Shown piece by piece: positions 25,325-33,252 of a stretch of DNA of 37,824 bases. How positions within the stretch are numbered: the first letter of the stretch is position 1; every line of letters starts with the position of its first letter. Both the position numbers and the translations under genes were made by a program. The notes beneath the pieces are model-generated. The model had not been told where the DNA came from. It saw only the letters and a program-made list of their open reading frames with translations, and ran no database searches. Source of the DNA: Deltaproteobacteria bacterium (GTDB lineage Bacteria > Desulfobacterota > Desulfobacteria > Desulfobacterales > JAABPS01); contig JAFDFT010000004.1 in the NCBI GenBank assembly GCA_019309685.1, forward strand, positions 1-37,824, read 5' to 3'.

Positions 25325-25653
25325 GGATGTTCTTCCTTTTCTTTTTTTGTCCAGGGTCTGAGCCCCGCCCTCACCCCCGCGTCAATAATAGCATGGGTTG
25401 CCGTGGGGCTTGTTATAAAAACAAATACAACGATTAATAAAATCTTAAAGCCGGTAAACAAAGAACTCATAGACAGATCATGAATTGTGTGCAGCGCCAT
25501 ACCTGCCATGGCCATTAACAGGCCCGCAGTGTCCAGTTTGCCTGCCGGATGGAGCCGGGAATAAAAATCCGGAAACCGAATAATACCCACAGCGCCGCCT
25601 GTAAAAAAGAAGAGGCCGCAGAAAAGAAGTATCACCGCGATTACGTCCATCAT
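25321..25653 (-). CDS. mrpG: Mrp antiporter subunit G
   Basis: 110 residues with the MnhG signature AVGIIRFPDFYSRLHPAGKLDT, followed by KILLIVVFVFITSPTATHAI, three membrane segments and a charged tail (WTKKEKEEHP). It overlaps the DUF4040 gene by 4 nt (ATGA). Equivalent to mbhC. Confidence 0.93.
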   Translation of the reverse strand: MMDVIAVILLFCGLFFFTGGAVGIIRFPDFYSRLHPAGKLDTAGLLMAMAGMALHTIHDLSMSSLFTGFKILLIVVFVFITSPTATHAIIDAGVRAGLRPWTKKEKEEHP

Positions 25654-25718
25654 AACACTTTTACTCCTGTCATTTAAAACCCAAAACCACGCTCAGGCTC
25701 TTGGAAATGGCATAACAC

Positions 25719-26006
25719 CTATCTTCGATCTGCTTCGTCGTACAAGCCTTTTTTCTTTTGAAAATATCTTGAAGCCGCCAGCACCGCTATAAAGTTTAAC
25801 ATGGCATAAGCCAGCGCGATATCAACAAACATATCAACCCGTTTATACATCAGTCCAATTAGCACCAGAAGTGCGGTTGTTTTACTTCCAATAGCATTCA
25901 CGCCTATTAATCGATCCAAAACAGTTGGGCCGGCAACTGCTCTGTAAAGTGAAAATGCCATTACGAGACACAAATATATTGAAGCGTAAAGAAATATACT
26001 ATTCAT
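25719..26006 (-). CDS. mrpF: Mrp antiporter subunit F
   Basis: 95 residues, three hydrophobic segments, with MnhF blocks AFSLYRAVAGPTVLDRLIGVNAI and VDMFVDIALAYAMLNFIAVLA. Its ATG shares a base with the mrpE stop (TAATG), and 65 bp separate it from mrpG. Equivalent to mbhB. Confidence 0.93.
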   Translation of the reverse strand: MNSIFLYASIYLCLVMAFSLYRAVAGPTVLDRLIGVNAIGSKTTALLVLIGLMYKRVDMFVDIALAYAMLNFIAVLAASRYFQKKKGLYDEADRR

Positions 26007-26593
26007 TATTCACCAAAAGCCCTGGCTATCCTTTCCTCCATCTCGCCAGGGAGCGCCTGCCCTGACGCCTGGTCAATGATATGGACTCTGAAATCTCCGT
26101 ACACAGACACGTACACGGTTATTGTTCCCGGTGTAAGTGTAATGGAATTTGCGAATGTGACAAGCGACATATCGCTTTTAAGCCTGCTTTTGAAAGTAAT
26201 TATCTTAGGATCAATAAGCTCCATCATTTGGGGATGCAATACAAGGCGCATCACATGTATATTGGCGAGAAAAATCTGATACAATAGCCATGGAATATAT
26301 TTTATAAACCTGAACCATACCAATGGTATTCGTCTATTCACCGGTTGTGAAAAAAGCAGATCACAGGAATAAAATGAAATGATCATGCAAGATATCACAC
26401 CAAGGGAAATATGAAACAGATCGAACCTTCCGGATAGGAGCAGCCAGATACCAAATAGAATAAAAAAGGTGATGAATACAGGCAGTAGAAATAGCTGGAA
26501 AATTTTTTTGATTTGCAGATACGCTGATGTGGCAGGCCCGACAAGCGGCTGGAGTGGGTCTTTGCTTTGATTTCCCTGTTCGTGATCAGCCAA
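26006..26593 (-). CDS. mrpE: Mrp antiporter subunit E
   Basis: 195 residues. MnhE features are the paired N-terminal helices (LFLLPVFITFFILFGIWLLLSG), RFIKYIPWLLYQIFLANIHVM, KSDMSLVTFANSITLTPGT and the soluble C-terminal domain with FRVHIIDQ. Initiation is at TTG 26593 behind GGGGGA about 9 nt upstream; no closer ATG gives the full N-terminus. It begins with ~28 polar residues beyond the usual start. First gene of the antiporter operon, equivalent to mbhA. Confidence 0.9.
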   Translation of the reverse strand: MADHEQGNQSKDPLQPLVGPATSAYLQIKKIFQLFLLPVFITFFILFGIWLLLSGRFDLFHISLGVISCMIISFYSCDLLFSQPVNRRIPLVWFRFIKYIPWLLYQIFLANIHVMRLVLHPQMMELIDPKIITFKSRLKSDMSLVTFANSITLTPGTITVYVSVYGDFRVHIIDQASGQALPGEMEERIARAFGE

Positions 26594-26662
26594 TATTCAA
26601 TTCCCCCGTTCATTGAAAAGGCAGGTAGTAACTACAAAAACAGGTAATTCCTCAATATTATT

Positions 26663-26809
26663 GATGATCTCGCAAAAGTGAGTGATGATAAAGTAAAAAG
26701 TTTAAGTTCAAGGCGTCGCAAACCCCGAGGAATGAGGCGTACTTTTAAGTACGTTGCAATGACGAGGTATGCAGTGCAACGCTGAAATTGGACTTTTTAC
26801 GAAGTCATC
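26663..26809. repeat. foldback repeat, family A copy 2
   Basis: 147 bp with imperfect terminal inverted repeats: GATGATCTCGCAAAAGT (26663-26679) against GATGACTTCGTAAAAAGTC read inward from 26809. The core has a CGTACTT-TT-AAGTACG hairpin flanked by further pairing (CGTCGCA... ...TGCAACGC). It matches 24074-24250 in its core and 33004-33155 in its tips. Its right tip abuts the stop codon of the kinase-like gene at 26810, and it fills most of the 216-bp gap before mrpE. No coding frame. Confidence 0.7.
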
Positions 26810-27418
26810 CTATTCTACCAATTCACATACAAGCTCACATGCTTTATCCATATCAACCTTGCTCATATTCAAAACAAGATGATAAGGATTGTGATCATCA
26901 TAGTCAGTTTTTCCGAGCCTTCGATAAAGGTTCGCTCTTTTTAAATCATCTATATTTACAGCTTTTGCGGCGTCCCGGCGTGACAGGTTGTACTTTTTTT
27001 CCATAAATTTTACACGATCTTCCCTGTTGGCAACCATGAGTATTCTGTATACATCATCATAATCCTTTAAAAAATATTGACTGCCCCGTCCCATAATAAC
27101 CGCATTGCCTTCATCCGCAATATCGCGAATAATTTTTTCAAGCAGATCAACATAGATCTCTTCTTCAATAATTTCCTCATCAGAACTGGGAGTAAGACTT
27201 CGCAGGCCTTTCGATGTAACTTTTGAAACAAATCTCTTGAAAATACCTCTGGTATCCATTTCATGGCTATCTATTGACGCCGCGGAAACTTTGGCTTCGA
27301 TTGAGACCAGTTGAATAACCTCATTATCAACAAACGTATAATTCAGCTTTTTCGCAACCATTTCGCCCAGGGTCTTTCCGCCGGAACCAAAATGCCGTGA
27401 GATTGAAATAACTGCCAT
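26810..27418 (-). CDS. cytidylate kinase-like family protein
   Basis: 202 residues from ATG 27418 (AAAGGAGG 5 nt upstream); the frame extends six codons further to 27436 without support. The N-terminus AVISISRHFGSGGKTLGEMVAKKL is a P-loop variant of the Cmk-like family. FVDNEVI, NAVIMGRGSQYFL and ANREDRVKFMEKKYN continue the pattern. Members are often stand-alone or fused to CBS domains and their true substrate is not established. It has its own promoter at 27455-27483. Confidence 0.8.
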   Translation of the reverse strand: MAVISISRHFGSGGKTLGEMVAKKLNYTFVDNEVIQLVSIEAKVSAASIDSHEMDTRGIFKRFVSKVTSKGLRSLTPSSDEEIIEEEIYVDLLEKIIRDIADEGNAVIMGRGSQYFLKDYDDVYRILMVANREDRVKFMEKKYNLSRRDAAKAVNIDDLKRANLYRRLGKTDYDDHNPYHLVLNMSKVDMDKACELVCELVE

Positions 27419-27454
27419 GCGAACCTCCTTTCTCATTTAGCAGATTTTTATTTG

Positions 27455-27483
27455 AGCATAATGAAAAGCCGCCTTTGAGTCAA
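27455..27483 (-). promoter_or_regulatory. sigma70-like promoter for the cytidylate kinase-like gene
   Basis: TTGACT (27478-27483) and TATGCT (27455-27460) are 17 bp apart on the minus strand, about 40 nt before the ATG at 27418. Confidence 0.55.
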
Positions 27484-27505
27484 GCAGGAAAATACTATAC
27501 GTTCG

Positions 27506-27664
27506 TCAACAGATTGTAATTTTTATTCTTTTTTCTCCAGTCTTTTGAACTTTAGCAGGTATTGAAAGGCTGCAAAAGGTTATATCGTCTTTACCTTGTA
27601 GCCATGGTAAAAAACTTGATATATCTGGTTGTTGCCAAACTCTAATTGAACAGCTATTTATTTT
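27506..27664 (-). pseudogene. possible coding remnant without a start
   Basis: After the DUF3795 stop and a second in-frame TGA, 52 codons remain open to a TGA at 27506. The translation (SIRVWQQPDISSFLPWLQGK, then DDITFCSLSIPAKVQKTGEK) looks protein-like, but there is no start codon or ribosome site. It may be the tail of a lost gene, or chance in a short stretch. No family recognised. Confidence 0.2.
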
Positions 27665-27670
27665 TCATGA

Positions 27671-28078
27671 TTATTCTTTATGCTTTTGATGAATCTTATC
27701 AAAATATTCTTTTTTAGAGAAGAATGCTTTATACAGCAAATGCATTTCTTCCTGTGTGCACACATTGCCGGCATGAAATCTTAATTTCTCTGACTGTTCA
27801 AACACTGTATTGATTAGTTCACAAGGATATTCATTACAAAAACCGCAATTCTTTACCCCCTTTTCTTGAACGCATACACGAAGATTCATATAAGCGCATT
27901 TATTTTCAGGCTTACACCCATAACACGCCATGTCTTGAACAGGAAAATCCAGCTCTCTTAAACCAAGACGAACCCATAATTTTTTGACATTTTCTAACTC
28001 CTCAACACTTCTAGTTTTTGTTGCGATATATCTAGGGCAGTAAAAACAATTATCACCGCATATTGCAGTTAAATCCAT
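27671..28078 (-). CDS. DUF3795 Cys-rich protein
   Basis: 135 residues from ATG 28078, which has AGGAGG 8 nt upstream; an in-frame GTG at 28087 lies too close to that site. Eleven cysteines fall in the family pattern: CGDNCFYCPRY near the N-terminus, ACYGCKPENKCAYM in the middle and VKNCGFCNEYPCELI later. The spacing suggests two metal or Fe-S sites. Family members are common in anaerobes; no function is established. Confidence 0.8.
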   Translation of the reverse strand: MDLTAICGDNCFYCPRYIATKTRSVEELENVKKLWVRLGLRELDFPVQDMACYGCKPENKCAYMNLRVCVQEKGVKNCGFCNEYPCELINTVFEQSEKLRFHAGNVCTQEEMHLLYKAFFSKKEYFDKIHQKHKE

Positions 28079-28163
28079 TATATCCACCTCCTGTAACGGA
28101 TTTATTTTCGAGTTCTCATATACTGGAGTTCAGCAAAAATGCCTTCACATACCAAATAGCAAA

Positions 28164-28820
28164 TTATCCATTATTTATATTTTTCTGCTCGATCTGCTTT
28201 GATGAATCAGGCTTTTTCCGTTTGAAAAAGTTGACAATGACCTCAAAAATCCCCTTAATCCCGCGCCAGATCCTGGGAATCGCCCAGGCCATTGTGATGA
28301 TGAAAAGAATAAGCAGCCCCAGGAAAACCCAGGGGTGGTAAAGAGCGGCCCAAAGCCCGCCGATAACAGCAATATCTTCAGTGATGGATGCAGTCCAGTT
28401 GCTGACAGGTTCAGGAGATGCGTTGATGATAACCCGCGTACCCGCCTTGGTGATATGCGCGCCTGTTGCCATGCCGCCTCCGATGATGGCCGCAGTAAGG
28501 GAGATAGCCGGGTTCACGTCTCCAACCGCGCCCGCGGCCAGTATTGCTCCCGCAGGGATGCGGATAAAGGTATGGATGCCGTCCCAGCCCGTATCCACTC
28601 CGGGTATCTTGTCTGCCGCAAATTCAACAAAATACATAAATACTGCCGCAATGATAACAGGCGGATTCGCGAGAATCTGTAAACCCGGCGGCAATACAAT
28701 ATTTTCCGAAATACCAAGAATCCCCAGCATGGCAATGGCAGCATACAGATTGATCCCACTGGCCCACGCCACACCCATTGTAAGGGCGATAATACCGGCA
28801 ATATGGTTCAGTTGATCCAT
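28164..28820 (-). CDS. DUF4126 membrane protein
   Basis: 218 residues, about five hydrophobic segments. Family blocks are GVAWASGINLYAAIAMLGI, FVEFAADKIPGVDTGWDGIHTFIRIPAGA and a Gly-rich helix (AAIIGGGMATGAHITKAGTR). The tail is basic and polar (KRKKPDSSKQIEQK). Integral inner-membrane protein of unknown role. The ribosome site is weak. Confidence 0.8.
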   Translation of the reverse strand: MDQLNHIAGIIALTMGVAWASGINLYAAIAMLGILGISENIVLPPGLQILANPPVIIAAVFMYFVEFAADKIPGVDTGWDGIHTFIRIPAGAILAAGAVGDVNPAISLTAAIIGGGMATGAHITKAGTRVIINASPEPVSNWTASITEDIAVIGGLWAALYHPWVFLGLLILFIITMAWAIPRIWRGIKGIFEVIVNFFKRKKPDSSKQIEQKNINNG

Positions 28821-29051
28821 AATATTTTTTTACTATATCTTACCTTGCTATAAACAAAAAATAGCCAGTTCTTCTTTGCTAAATCCTAAAGCGTGACAAG
28901 TAAATAGCAAACAAGAAAATAGTGAATAGTTAAAAACTATACAAAAATTGTCTTCTGATTCGTAACTATTTACTCGTCACAATTTACTATTTACTATTAA
29001 ATTCACTCGTCACTATTTGCGATTCGCCTCTTGCCTCTAGCCTCAAATCTC
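28821..29051. repeat. A+T-rich intergenic region with inverted and tandem CTCGTCAC repeats
   Basis: GTGACAAGTAAATAG (28893-28907) pairs with CTATTTACTCGTCAC (28966-28980) with one mismatch. Short copies of CTCGTCAC and of TTTACTATTTACT-like units follow up to 29030, ending in CTCTTGCCTCTAGCCTC. The same CTCGTCACTATTTAC-CTTGCCTCT string recurs at 32119-32150, upstream of the Nudix gene's far side. No gene seen. Confidence 0.5.
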
Positions 29052-30389
29052 TTATATATCTTTTAAAAGTTTATTGGAAGGCAGTTTCCGGGTTGTGTCG
29101 GCAAATGCCTGTAGGGTTTCGGACAATCGCTCTAATTCCTGAGTCTGTGCGACTGGAATAGTATCAGTCCCTCTGTGCTCCAATGCCTCCAGCACAAATG
29201 TCACTGTAAGAATACTGATATCGCGTGCAGGCTGATACGCCAGTTCCTTATATTTTTTCGTCCGCGTGTCGCTAATAACACCGCTTTCAACCAGTTCATA
29301 GAGTATTTCACGCACCAATCGTATAGGAACTTCCAGTATGTGTGAGACCTGCTCAGCCGTTAATGGTTTTTCTCCCTTTGAAAAATTTTTTACCAATAGA
29401 TGAGCAATTTGAAGAGAAATAAGTTTTTTAAAGGAAAGGCTTGTTTGCAGGCAATCAGGTTCAAATTCATACGTATCAACATTTTGGCTGGCAAACGAAA
29501 TTTCTGCGCCAAAAAGAACAATCAGCCAACTAATCTGCAGCCATACCAGAAACAATGGAAATGCTGCAAAACCGCCATAAATAGCATTGTTTCTACCAAT
29601 CCCAATTTGAAAATAGATATACGCCCATTGGGCAATTACGTAGATGGTCCCGGCGATCACACCTGCGATTGCACCGGATCGAAAATTAACTTTAGTATTC
29701 GGCATCAAAATATAAACGATGGTAAAAAGTACCCAGATAAGACAATACGGCAACAATTTTAGAACAAGCAATATAACAGGGCTGAAAAAACCTATTAGGG
29801 CGACTTTGTCTGTAATATTTGTCACCTGCGTTGTAATAAAGACCGTGACACTGCTGGACATAAACATAAGAACAGGGCCGATCATCATGGTTGAAAGATA
29901 GTCGCTGAATTTCCTGCCAAATGCTCGCGATTCTTTTATCTCCCAAATATCATTAAATGAACCCTCAATGTGCCCCAGGACCTTTATCACTGACCAGAAA
30001 AGAAGCACCAGACCCAACCCGGCGATTATGCCGCCCTTTGTATTTTCCAGCATGGAATTTGAAAAAGTAACAACCTGATTCAGCACTTCCTCCTGAACAG
30101 GCAGTTTTTCATAAAGCTGTTTTTCAAGCAGCTTATCAAATCCAAAACCCTTGGCAATACCGAAAGCCATGGCAGCTACGGGAACAATGGAAAGCAGAGA
30201 ATAAAAAGTCAATGATGACGCCCTGAGCATACATTTATCTTCAAAAAAACCACGTGACGCAAGAATAATTATCCTTAACTGATTTATTAAAAATGATTTG
30301 CCAATAGGCAGGTCATTTACGCGGATCCGCCATATATCTGTTGTGATAAAATGGGTGATTTTATTGATAATAAACCTTATATTCTGCAT
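29052..30389 (-). CDS. YihY/BrkB-family membrane protein with C-terminal winged-helix domain
   Basis: 445 residues. Residues ~40-310 form the six-helix BrkB core (LRASSLTFYSLLSIVPVAAMAFGI, LGHIEGSFNDIWEI, YILMPNTKVNFRSGAIAGVIAG, YGGFAAFPLFLVWLQISWLIVLFGAEI). Residues ~325-400 (KPLTAEQVSHILEVPIRLVREILYEL, VESGVISDT) are a cytoplasmic winged helix. Despite the old RNase BN name this family is not a nuclease; transport or envelope roles are proposed. The fused winged helix hints at nucleic acid or partner binding. Divergent from the lipase gene. Confidence 0.85.
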   Translation of the reverse strand: MQNIRFIINKITHFITTDIWRIRVNDLPIGKSFLINQLRIIILASRGFFEDKCMLRASSLTFYSLLSIVPVAAMAFGIAKGFGFDKLLEKQLYEKLPVQEEVLNQVVTFSNSMLENTKGGIIAGLGLVLLFWSVIKVLGHIEGSFNDIWEIKESRAFGRKFSDYLSTMMIGPVLMFMSSSVTVFITTQVTNITDKVALIGFFSPVILLVLKLLPYCLIWVLFTIVYILMPNTKVNFRSGAIAGVIAGTIYVIAQWAYIYFQIGIGRNNAIYGGFAAFPLFLVWLQISWLIVLFGAEISFASQNVDTYEFEPDCLQTSLSFKKLISLQIAHLLVKNFSKGEKPLTAEQVSHILEVPIRLVREILYELVESGVISDTRTKKYKELAYQPARDISILTVTFVLEALEHRGTDTIPVAQTQELERLSETLQAFADTTRKLPSNKLLKDI

Positions 30390-30616
30390 AGTTATTTTCC
30401 TCTGTTAAGATAAGCCAAAGAATTTTGAACAGAATCTCTAAGAATGTTTTCTTTTATATTGCCTGAATCTTGCATATCAGTACAGGCAAATATTGTAAAG
30501 CTGGAAACGAAACAGATTATGGATACCGAAGATACATTTCCCGTTTTTATGTTTGCTTCATTCAGCCATATCTATTATGTTATTTATTCCATATAATTTA
30601 AAATGTTAAATATAAT

Positions 30617-31591
30617 ATGATAAGCATAAAAACACGATTTAAAGACTTTAAAGACAGCCTGGAAAGCATTAACTGGTTAATGCTCAAGTTCAAGAAAGTG
30701 TCACCCTTTCCTCAAAAAAAAGTGCTGGTACTTGAGGGCGGCGGCATGCGGGGTATATTTTTAACCGGGGTAATGCAGGCCTTTACGGACAGGGGCTACT
30801 TTCCATGGAAACTTATCATCGGATCGTCTGCCGGAGCATTAACCGGTACCGCGTACGCGGCCGGTCAGATACATCTTGCCAGGGATGCGTTTTTCACTGA
30901 ACTGCTCACAGGTAACTTTATTCGCATCTCCAATATTGTCCGCCCTGAACAACACATTCTGAATCTGGACTGGATGATAGATACGATCATCAAAGGAGAT
31001 GAGCCCTTAAACCTTCGTCGATTAAAAAATTCATGTCCAGTACTCATCACTGCGACCCACTGTCGTGAAAATCATCCGCCTGAGACCATTTACCTCAACT
31101 CAAAAGAGGACAGTGTGCCGACCGCACTCAAGGCAACTGCCGCCATCCCGTTTCTATACAGAAACTTCGTAAAATATAAACATTATAAGTTTCTCGACGG
31201 CGCCCTGCTGGATCCCATCCCATATAAAAAGGCGCTTGAAATGGGATTTAAAGAAAAAGAGATTCTGGTGATCACCACGAGGCAAAAAGGTTACAGGAAA
31301 AAGGAAGAATCTTTCTGGATTAAAAATCTTTATGAAGCCTATTATAAAGATCCCAAACATCAGTTTTTACTCAAGGCCCTAAACAGGTTTCGGCAATACA
31401 ATAAACTGCGCGATGATCTTGAACGGAAAAACAGCAAAATTGATGTAATTTATCCGCCTAAAGATTTCAGGGTGAACCGTTTAACACAAGACGGGGAAAA
31501 AATTCTTGAAGGGTTCGGGCAGGGGATCAAAGCCGCAAAAGAATGGCTTTTTAAAGACAAAATTAAGAAAAAGAAGAAAAAAAGATCATAA
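30617..31591 (+). CDS. patatin-like phospholipase
   Basis: 324 residues, RssA/YjjU-like. The oxyanion motif LEGGGMRGIF (39-48), nucleophile elbow GSSAG (Ser71) and catalytic Asp194 in FLDGALLDP are present, so the Ser-Asp dyad is intact. The C-terminus is strongly basic (KDKIKKKKKKRS), which may bind acidic membrane lipids. No secretion signal. Its stop is 4 bp from the convergent Nudix gene stop. No ribosome site is obvious before ATG 30617. Confidence 0.88.
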   Translation: MISIKTRFKDFKDSLESINWLMLKFKKVSPFPQKKVLVLEGGGMRGIFLTGVMQAFTDRGYFPWKLIIGSSAGALTGTAYAAGQIHLARDAFFTELLTGNFIRISNIVRPEQHILNLDWMIDTIIKGDEPLNLRRLKNSCPVLITATHCRENHPPETIYLNSKEDSVPTALKATAAIPFLYRNFVKYKHYKFLDGALLDPIPYKKALEMGFKEKEILVITTRQKGYRKKEESFWIKNLYEAYYKDPKHQFLLKALNRFRQYNKLRDDLERKNSKIDVIYPPKDFRVNRLTQDGEKILEGFGQGIKAAKEWLFKDKIKKKKKKRS

Positions 31592-31595
31592 TTTT

Positions 31596-32084
31596 TCAGT
31601 TCCCCCTATTTTCCAGCCAATCTCTTACGGCAGGACCTGTGCCAAAAGGCCAGGGTTTTAATTTTTCAGGGCTAACTTTTTTTATATCAGCGATTTCATC
31701 ACCAATAGTAATATCTCCCTGGGCTTTTACATGAAAGGCCAGTATCAATTGATTCATTTCAAGAAATGAATAATATCCAATAAAGCTTTCAATTCTCCCT
31801 TCCAGGCCGAGTTCTTCCTTTACCTCCCGAAGCACACAGTCGTCTGGGGTTTCGCCCGCTTCAAGAAACCCTGAAACAAGTCCAAACATCCCCTCAGGCC
31901 ATCCATTGTTTTGTACCAGGACAATTTCATTGCCGAGTTCAACAATCGCACCAACGATGGGCGTGGGATTATTCCAGAATACGTAGTTACATGATTCGGA
32001 TTCGCAGCATAAACGGGATTCTCCATCTATTTTATTTGCTGAAACCTTACTGCCGCAATGAGGACAAAATCTTATATCAGCCAT
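31596..32084 (-). CDS. NADH pyrophosphatase-like Nudix hydrolase with zinc ribbon
   Basis: 162 residues. An N-terminal zinc ribbon (FCPHCGSKV, then CCESESCNY) precedes a Nudix domain with a full box: GFLEAGETPDDCVLREVKEELGL (Gx5Ex7REVxEELGL). This is a short NudC-like architecture without the long N-terminal domain of NudC, so substrate could be NAD(H), a capped RNA end or another nucleoside diphosphate derivative. Confidence 0.87.
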   Translation of the reverse strand: MADIRFCPHCGSKVSANKIDGESRLCCESESCNYVFWNNPTPIVGAIVELGNEIVLVQNNGWPEGMFGLVSGFLEAGETPDDCVLREVKEELGLEGRIESFIGYYSFLEMNQLILAFHVKAQGDITIGDEIADIKKVSPEKLKPWPFGTGPAVRDWLENRGN

Positions 32085-32162
32085 TTATTTGAAATCCTTA
32101 GGCTACATACTTTTGCCTACTCGTCACTATTTACTTCTTGCCTCTCGTCCTTCATCTTCTTT

Positions 32163-32990
32163 TTATAATTTCGCACCACAATGCTTACAGTACGTCGCGT
32201 CAACATCATGACCTTCAGCACCACACTCCGGACATGCCTGTGTGGAAATCTTTTTATTGAATGCGGTCGCCATTTCTACGGTAACAATGCCTGTTGGAAT
32301 CGCGATAATCCCGTAACCCAGTATCATAATCATGGCGGCCAGAAACTGACCCATACCTGTCTTGGGCAAAATATCTCCGTAGCCAACCGTTGTCAGCGTT
32401 ACAATGGCCCAATAGATACTTCTGGGTATGCTCGTAAAACCGCTTTCCTTTGATTCAATGAAATACATCAACGAACCAAAAATGATTACCAAAGTCAAAA
32501 CCGCAAAAAGAAAGACAATGATCTTTCGCCTGCTTGCCCTCAGCGCAGCTATGAGAAGTCTGGCCTCACCAAGATACTGAACCAGTTTCAGCACACGAAA
32601 GATTCTCAATACCCTTAAAAGACGAATCACAAGAAAGTATTGGCTGCCGGGGATAAACAGGCTGAAATATGTGGGAAGGATCGCCAGCAAATCAATAATC
32701 CCGAAAAAACTTCGCGCGTAAAGAATCGGACGCCCCACGCAGTACAGCCGCAAAATATATTCAATGGTAAAGAGAATCGTAAAAAACCACTCAGCAGCAT
32801 ATAGAAAGTCTCCATATGAATTTTGAATAGCAGAGACACTATCCAGCATCACCATCAAAACGCTTAGGACAATACCGATGATGAGGAGAATATCAAATGT
32901 CTTTCCCGCAGGTGTATCCGCTTCAAAAATAATTTCGTGAAGTTTCTGTCGCGATTTACTGATGGAATTCGATTTTGTATGTTTAGCCAT
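32163..32990 (-). CDS. voltage-gated-type K+ channel with C-terminal zinc ribbon
   Basis: 275 residues, six membrane segments. S4 has arginines every third residue (R123, R126, R129, R132, then K135) and the pore carries the K+ selectivity filter TVGYGD (201-206). After S6 there is no cNMP domain; instead a short zinc ribbon with Cys253, 256, 268 and 271 (CPECG...CKHCG). S2 acidic residues (TIEYIL) are kept. A tetrameric potassium channel is expected. The ribbon may be a sensor or tetramer contact. It sits between the Nudix gene and the repeat block at 33004-33251. Confidence 0.9.
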   Translation of the reverse strand: MAKHTKSNSISKSRQKLHEIIFEADTPAGKTFDILLIIGIVLSVLMVMLDSVSAIQNSYGDFLYAAEWFFTILFTIEYILRLYCVGRPILYARSFFGIIDLLAILPTYFSLFIPGSQYFLVIRLLRVLRIFRVLKLVQYLGEARLLIAALRASRRKIIVFLFAVLTLVIIFGSLMYFIESKESGFTSIPRSIYWAIVTLTTVGYGDILPKTGMGQFLAAMIMILGYGIIAIPTGIVTVEMATAFNKKISTQACPECGAEGHDVDATYCKHCGAKL

Positions 32991-33003
32991 ATATTATATT
33001 TTA

Positions 33004-33155
33004 TGATCTCGCAAAAAGTAAAAAATCAAATTTTTACTCGGTTTTAAGTTTTAGGTGTTAGGTTTTAAGCAACTGATTTAAAAGGCAAAGGCTAACCTAA
33101 AACTTAACACTTAAAACCTAAAACGTAATGAATTCGACTTTGTACGAAGCCATCA
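33004..33155. repeat. foldback repeat, family A tips with different A+T-rich interior (copy 3)
   Basis: 152 bp. Tips TGATCTCGCAAAAAGT (33004-33019) and, inverted, TGATGGCTTCGTACAAAGTC (33136-33155) match the family A ends at 26663-26809. The interior is unrelated: a 29-bp inverted repeat, arms 33041-33069 and 33096-33124, built of alternating GTTTTA-GG and GTTTTA-AG units with 4 transitions, around a 26-nt loop. Located upstream of the K+ channel start. Confidence 0.65.
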
Positions 33156-33160
33156 AAATT

Positions 33161-33251
33161 ACCACCTCAGTGTATTTCGAGGATTAAGCCCGCCAAGGCG
33201 GGATTGAGCCTGACAAAGAGATTGGATAAAAGAAAGTGTTTTCAAAGGCCT
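33161..33251. repeat. diverged half copy of the family C MITE
   Basis: GTATTTCGAGGATTAA, a CCGCCAA-GGCGGG foldback, CCTGACA-AGAGATTGG and the tip TTTTCAAAGGCCT correspond in order to the inverted left half of the element at 10080-10311. The other half and the target duplication are missing. The tip ends 2 bp before the HAD-family stop codon (33253). Confidence 0.6.
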
Positions 33252-33252
33252 A

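Noticed and set aside
28381..28815. 144-codon plus-strand frame opposite the DUF4126 gene
   Set aside because: Antisense shadow of a clear membrane protein gene, rich in Ala/Met/Ile from reverse-complemented codons, with no ribosome site or family match.
28893..29030. CRISPR-like short direct repeats (CTCGTCAC, TTTACTATTTACT)
   Set aside because: Units are under 16 bp, irregularly spaced and without unique equal-length spacers or cas genes.
33041..33124. Rho-independent terminator for the HAD operon
   Set aside because: The inverted repeat is long but nearly all A/T with a 26-nt loop and no T-run after the stem; treated as a repeat interior.
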